Shown: piece after piece, positions 61,855-64,000 of the stretch | Numbering within the stretch: position 1 is the stretch's first letter | Layout of the letters: each line of letters begins with the position of its first letter | NCBI RefSeq assembly: GCF_030818485.1 | Contig: NZ_JAUTAJ010000004.1 | Coordinates: 3,318,501-3,382,500 of the forward strand | Source: Pseudoroseomonas cervicalis | GTDB taxonomy: Bacteria; Pseudomonadota; Alphaproteobacteria; Acetobacterales; Acetobacteraceae | Reading direction: 5' to 3' | DNA: 64,000 nt | The notes under the pieces: model-generated | Seen by the model: only the letters and a program-made list of their open reading frames with translations | The model's database searches: none | What the model was told of the DNA's origin: nothing | Translations under genes and position numbers: made by a program

Positions 61855-62649
61855 ATGTGCCGCTTTCTTGCCTATCGGGGCGAACCGATCTTCCTCTCCG
61901 ATCTGGTCTGCGCCCCGGCGCATTCGCTGATCCACCAATCCCTGCACGCGGATGAGGGCAAGACCGTCACCAATGGCGATGGCTTCGGCCTCGGCTGGTA
62001 TGGCGAGCGGGAGGAGCCCGGCCTCTATCGCGAGATCCGCCCGGCCTGGTCGGACGAGAATTTGCGCTCGCTCTGCCGCCAGCTGCGCTCGCGCCTGTTC
62101 TTCGCGCATGTGCGCGCCTCCACCGGCACCTCGACCACCCGGGCCAATTGCCATCCCTTCGCGTATGGCCGGCAGCTCTTCATGCACAATGGCCAGGTCG
62201 GCGACTATGCGCGCATCAAGCGGCGGATCGAGGCGCTGATCCCCGACACGCTCTACGCCCATCGCCAGGGCACCGGCGACACCGAGGCGCTGTTCCTGGC
62301 CGCCCTGGCCGATGGGCTGGAGGAGGATCCGGTCGGCGCCATGGCGCGCACCCTCGGCCGCGTGCTGGCACTGATGCGCGAGGCCGGCAGCCGCCAGCCG
62401 CTGCGCTTCGCCGCGGCGCAGAGCGACGGGGAGGGCATGACCTGCTACCGCTGGTCCTCCGACGAGCGGCCGCCCTCGCTCTATTACCGCGAGGCGAGCT
62501 GCGGCGTGATGGTGGTGTCGGAGCCGGTGGATGAGCGCGGCGCCGGCTGGCAGCCCATCCCGCCCAATGCGGTGCTGCGCGTGCGCGAGGGGCGGCCGGC
62601 CGAGCTGCTGCCCTTCACCGTCGCGCCGCCGCGGGCCGCCGCCGCCTGA
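61855..62649 (+). CDS. Class II glutamine amidotransferase (YafJ/EgtC-like)
   Basis: The 264-residue Ntn hydrolase begins MCRFLAYRGEPIFL, with Cys2 as the N-terminal nucleophile after Met removal. GDGFGLGWYG, FFAHVRASTGTSTTRANCHPF and FMHNGQVGDYARIK supply the glutamine-binding and oxyanion residues. GTGDTEALFLAAL ends the core. This is the stand-alone GATase2 form (YafJ, EgtC); the acceptor substrate is unknown. The ATG is chosen because any longer start would bury the Cys. Confidence 0.92.
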   Translation: MCRFLAYRGEPIFLSDLVCAPAHSLIHQSLHADEGKTVTNGDGFGLGWYGEREEPGLYREIRPAWSDENLRSLCRQLRSRLFFAHVRASTGTSTTRANCHPFAYGRQLFMHNGQVGDYARIKRRIEALIPDTLYAHRQGTGDTEALFLAALADGLEEDPVGAMARTLGRVLALMREAGSRQPLRFAAAQSDGEGMTCYRWSSDERPPSLYYREASCGVMVVSEPVDERGAGWQPIPPNAVLRVREGRPAELLPFTVAPPRAAAA

Positions 62650-62809
62650 GCGCGGCGCGGCGCCCGGACACGCCGCCCGCCGAAGGGTGGGCGCAGCCTT
62701 TCCCGCAGCGCGGCGTTGAGGCCGCACGGCGCCTGGCGGCCGGCCCGCCCGGGGCGCCGGGCCGGGGCCGCGCGGGCCATGATCGAGACGAGGCGGAGAT
62801 GGCGGGCCG

Positions 62810-64000
62810 ATGATGGAGCCGCGGCGGCAGGACGGCATCGGCGAGCAGGCCTCGCCCTTCCCCGGTGGCAATCCCTGGGGGGAGGGGGAGATGGCGGAGC
62901 GCATGCTCGGCCATGACTGGTCGTGCTGCCCGCTCGGTGCCCCGGCCGCCTGGCCGCAGAGCCTGCGCACCACGGTCGGGCTGATGCTGCCGGCCCAGGC
63001 GCAGATCGTGCTGTTCTGGGGCGAGGATTGCATCGCCTTCTACAACGACGCCTATGCGCCGACGATCGGCCACAAGCACCCGCATGCGCTGGGCCGCCCG
63101 GCGCGGGAATACTGGTCGGAGCTGTGGGACGATCTGGGCCCGCTGCTGGAGCAGGTGCGCCGCACCGGCCGCACCCTGCACGCCCAGGACCGCCCCTTCT
63201 ACATCGAGCGGCATGGCTATCCGGAGACGGTCTATTTCGACATCTCCTACTCCGCCGTGCCGGATGAGCGGGGCGGGGTGGGCGGCGTGCTGTGCATCGT
63301 CAGCGAGACGACGCAGCGGGTCGAGGGCGAGCGCCGGCTGCGCCAGAGCGAGGCGCGGCTGCGCGGCGTGCTGGAGGGCATGGGCGAGGCCTTCCTGCTG
63401 TTCGATGCCGAGCTGCGGCTGCGCGATGCCAATGGCGCGGTGCTGCGCCTGCTCGACCGCCCGCGCGAGGCGCTGCTCGGCCTGTCGCCCGGCGAGATCT
63501 GGCCTGAGCCGGCGCCCGGCGCGGCGGGCGAGGCGGCGGAGGCCGCCGAGGCCGAGGCCGGGGCGGGGCTGCTGCGCTTCTGCCGCGGCGCCCTGGCCCT
63601 GCCGCGCCATGGCGTGGCCGAGCCCTATTCGGCCGAGCAGCCCTTCCCGCGTACCGGCGGCGGCACGCTGTGGCTGGAGCTGCGCGCCTATCCGACCGCC
63701 GAGGGGCTGGCGGTGTTCTGCCGCGACATCACCGAGCGGCGCCGGGCCAGCGAGCAGCTGCGCGAGGAACGGCGCATGCTGGAGACGCTGAACCGCACCG
63801 GCGCGGCGCTGAGCGCCGAGCTGGAGCCGGAGCGGCTGGTGCAGATGGTCACCGATGCCGGGCTGGAGCTGAGCGGCGCCTCCTTCGGCGCCTTCTTCTA
63901 CCGCGACGAGACGCAGCCCGCGACGGCGGCGGCCGCCTATCCGCTCTACGCCCTGTCCGGCGCGCCGCGCGCCGCCTTCGCGCATTTCGCCGCCCCGCGG
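62810..64000 (+). CDS. PAS/GAF sensor protein, probable histidine kinase (5' part)
   Basis: The frame is open from the tandem ATGs at 62810/62813 to the window end (about 396 residues). Around residues 35-160 is a PAS-like domain (LGAPAAWPQSLRTTVGLML, then EDCIAFYNDAYAPTIG), typical of large sensor kinases. A PAC-like end (VSETTQRVEGERRLRQSEARLRGVLEGM) leads to a second PAS (FLLFDAELRLRDANGAVLRLL) ending FCRDITERRRASEQL. A GAF domain begins LETLNRTGAALSAELEPERLVQMVTDAGLELSGASFGAFF-like. The kinase part would lie beyond the window. The 160 bases before it hold no other gene. Confidence 0.85.
   Translation, partial: MMEPRRQDGIGEQASPFPGGNPWGEGEMAERMLGHDWSCCPLGAPAAWPQSLRTTVGLMLPAQAQIVLFWGEDCIAFYNDAYAPTIGHKHPHALGRPAREYWSELWDDLGPLLEQVRRTGRTLHAQDRPFYIERHGYPETVYFDISYSAVPDERGGVGGVLCIVSETTQRVEGERRLRQSEARLRGVLEGMGEAFLLFDAELRLRDANGAVLRLLDRPREALLGLSPGEIWPEPAPGAAGEAAEAAEAEAGAGLLRFCRGALALPRHGVAEPYSAEQPFPRTGGGTLWLELRAYPTAEGLAVFCRDITERRRASEQLREERRMLETLNRTGAALSAELEPERLVQMVTDAGLELSGASFGAFFYRDETQPATAAAAYPLYALSGAPRAAFAHFAAPR

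Overview
The window is very GC-rich, densely coded DNA from a bacterial chromosome. Orphan tripartite-tricarboxylate (Bug) receptors, FtsK, a compact MdoH, AzlCD and a SUV3-like helicase together suggest an alphaproteobacterium, most likely Acetobacteraceae of the Roseomonas type. This assignment is an inference from gene content and composition; there is no rRNA marker. I see no tRNA, rRNA, CRISPR array, transposase or integrase.

Layout. (1) 1-9.1 kb: the 3' end of a FemAB-like acyltransferase, a secreted protein, a drug/metabolite transporter translationally coupled to a nuclease-helicase fusion (DUF2075), a pyruvate-oxidase-like ThDP enzyme, and ftsK. (2) 9.2-13.6 kb: a manganese uptake locus sitABCD, divergent from mntR, with a good candidate MntR operator between them; sitA carries a one-base frameshift. 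(3) 13.64-15.3 kb: an AT-richer island with several short hairpins, two of them with GNRA loops, followed by one foreign gene that resembles AIPR/DGQHR phage-defence proteins. (4) 15.4-24 kb: a PLP dehydratase and an FAD oxidoreductase, divergent from a sugar-type ABC importer (binding protein, two permeases, ATPase) with an SDR and an Ldh-family dehydrogenase. (5) 24-33.3 kb: mdoH, a GNAT, azlCD with a divergent CGNR regulator, a SUV3-like helicase, an SDR, and a MarR regulator divergent from an EamA transporter.

(6) 33.3-51.3 kb: a large acyl-CoA catabolic cluster. It holds a serine hydrolase, a frameshifted ADP-forming acyl-CoA ligase, a hydratase-2-type MaoC protein, a paired two-subunit acyl-CoA dehydrogenase, a thiolase with its DUF35 partner, an MFE2-like SDR, MmgE/PrpD, two further acyl-CoA dehydrogenases, a CaiB CoA-transferase, two Bug receptors, an IclR regulator and an enoyl-CoA hydratase. 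The set matches a peroxisomal or bile-acid-like beta-oxidation of a branched or cyclic acid whose identity the sequence does not reveal. (7) 51.5-55.6 kb: a 1373-residue protein made almost entirely of RTX calcium-binding repeats in eight modules. (8) 55.7-64 kb: sbcD-sbcC-DUF3293, a yciF/yciG-like stress pair, a small hydrophilic protein, a class II glutamine amidotransferase, and the start of a PAS/GAF sensor protein cut by the window end.

A family of REP/MITE-like palindromic elements, with ends resembling TTTTTGTCAGCTGCCG, is scattered through the window. Copies sit at gene 3' ends and in two cases add C-terminal residues to SitB and SitD; a related hairpin lies in frame inside an acyl-CoA dehydrogenase gene. 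Two genes (sitA and the acyl-CoA ligase) each carry a single extra C in a short C run. No gene-free stretch exceeds about 300 bases.
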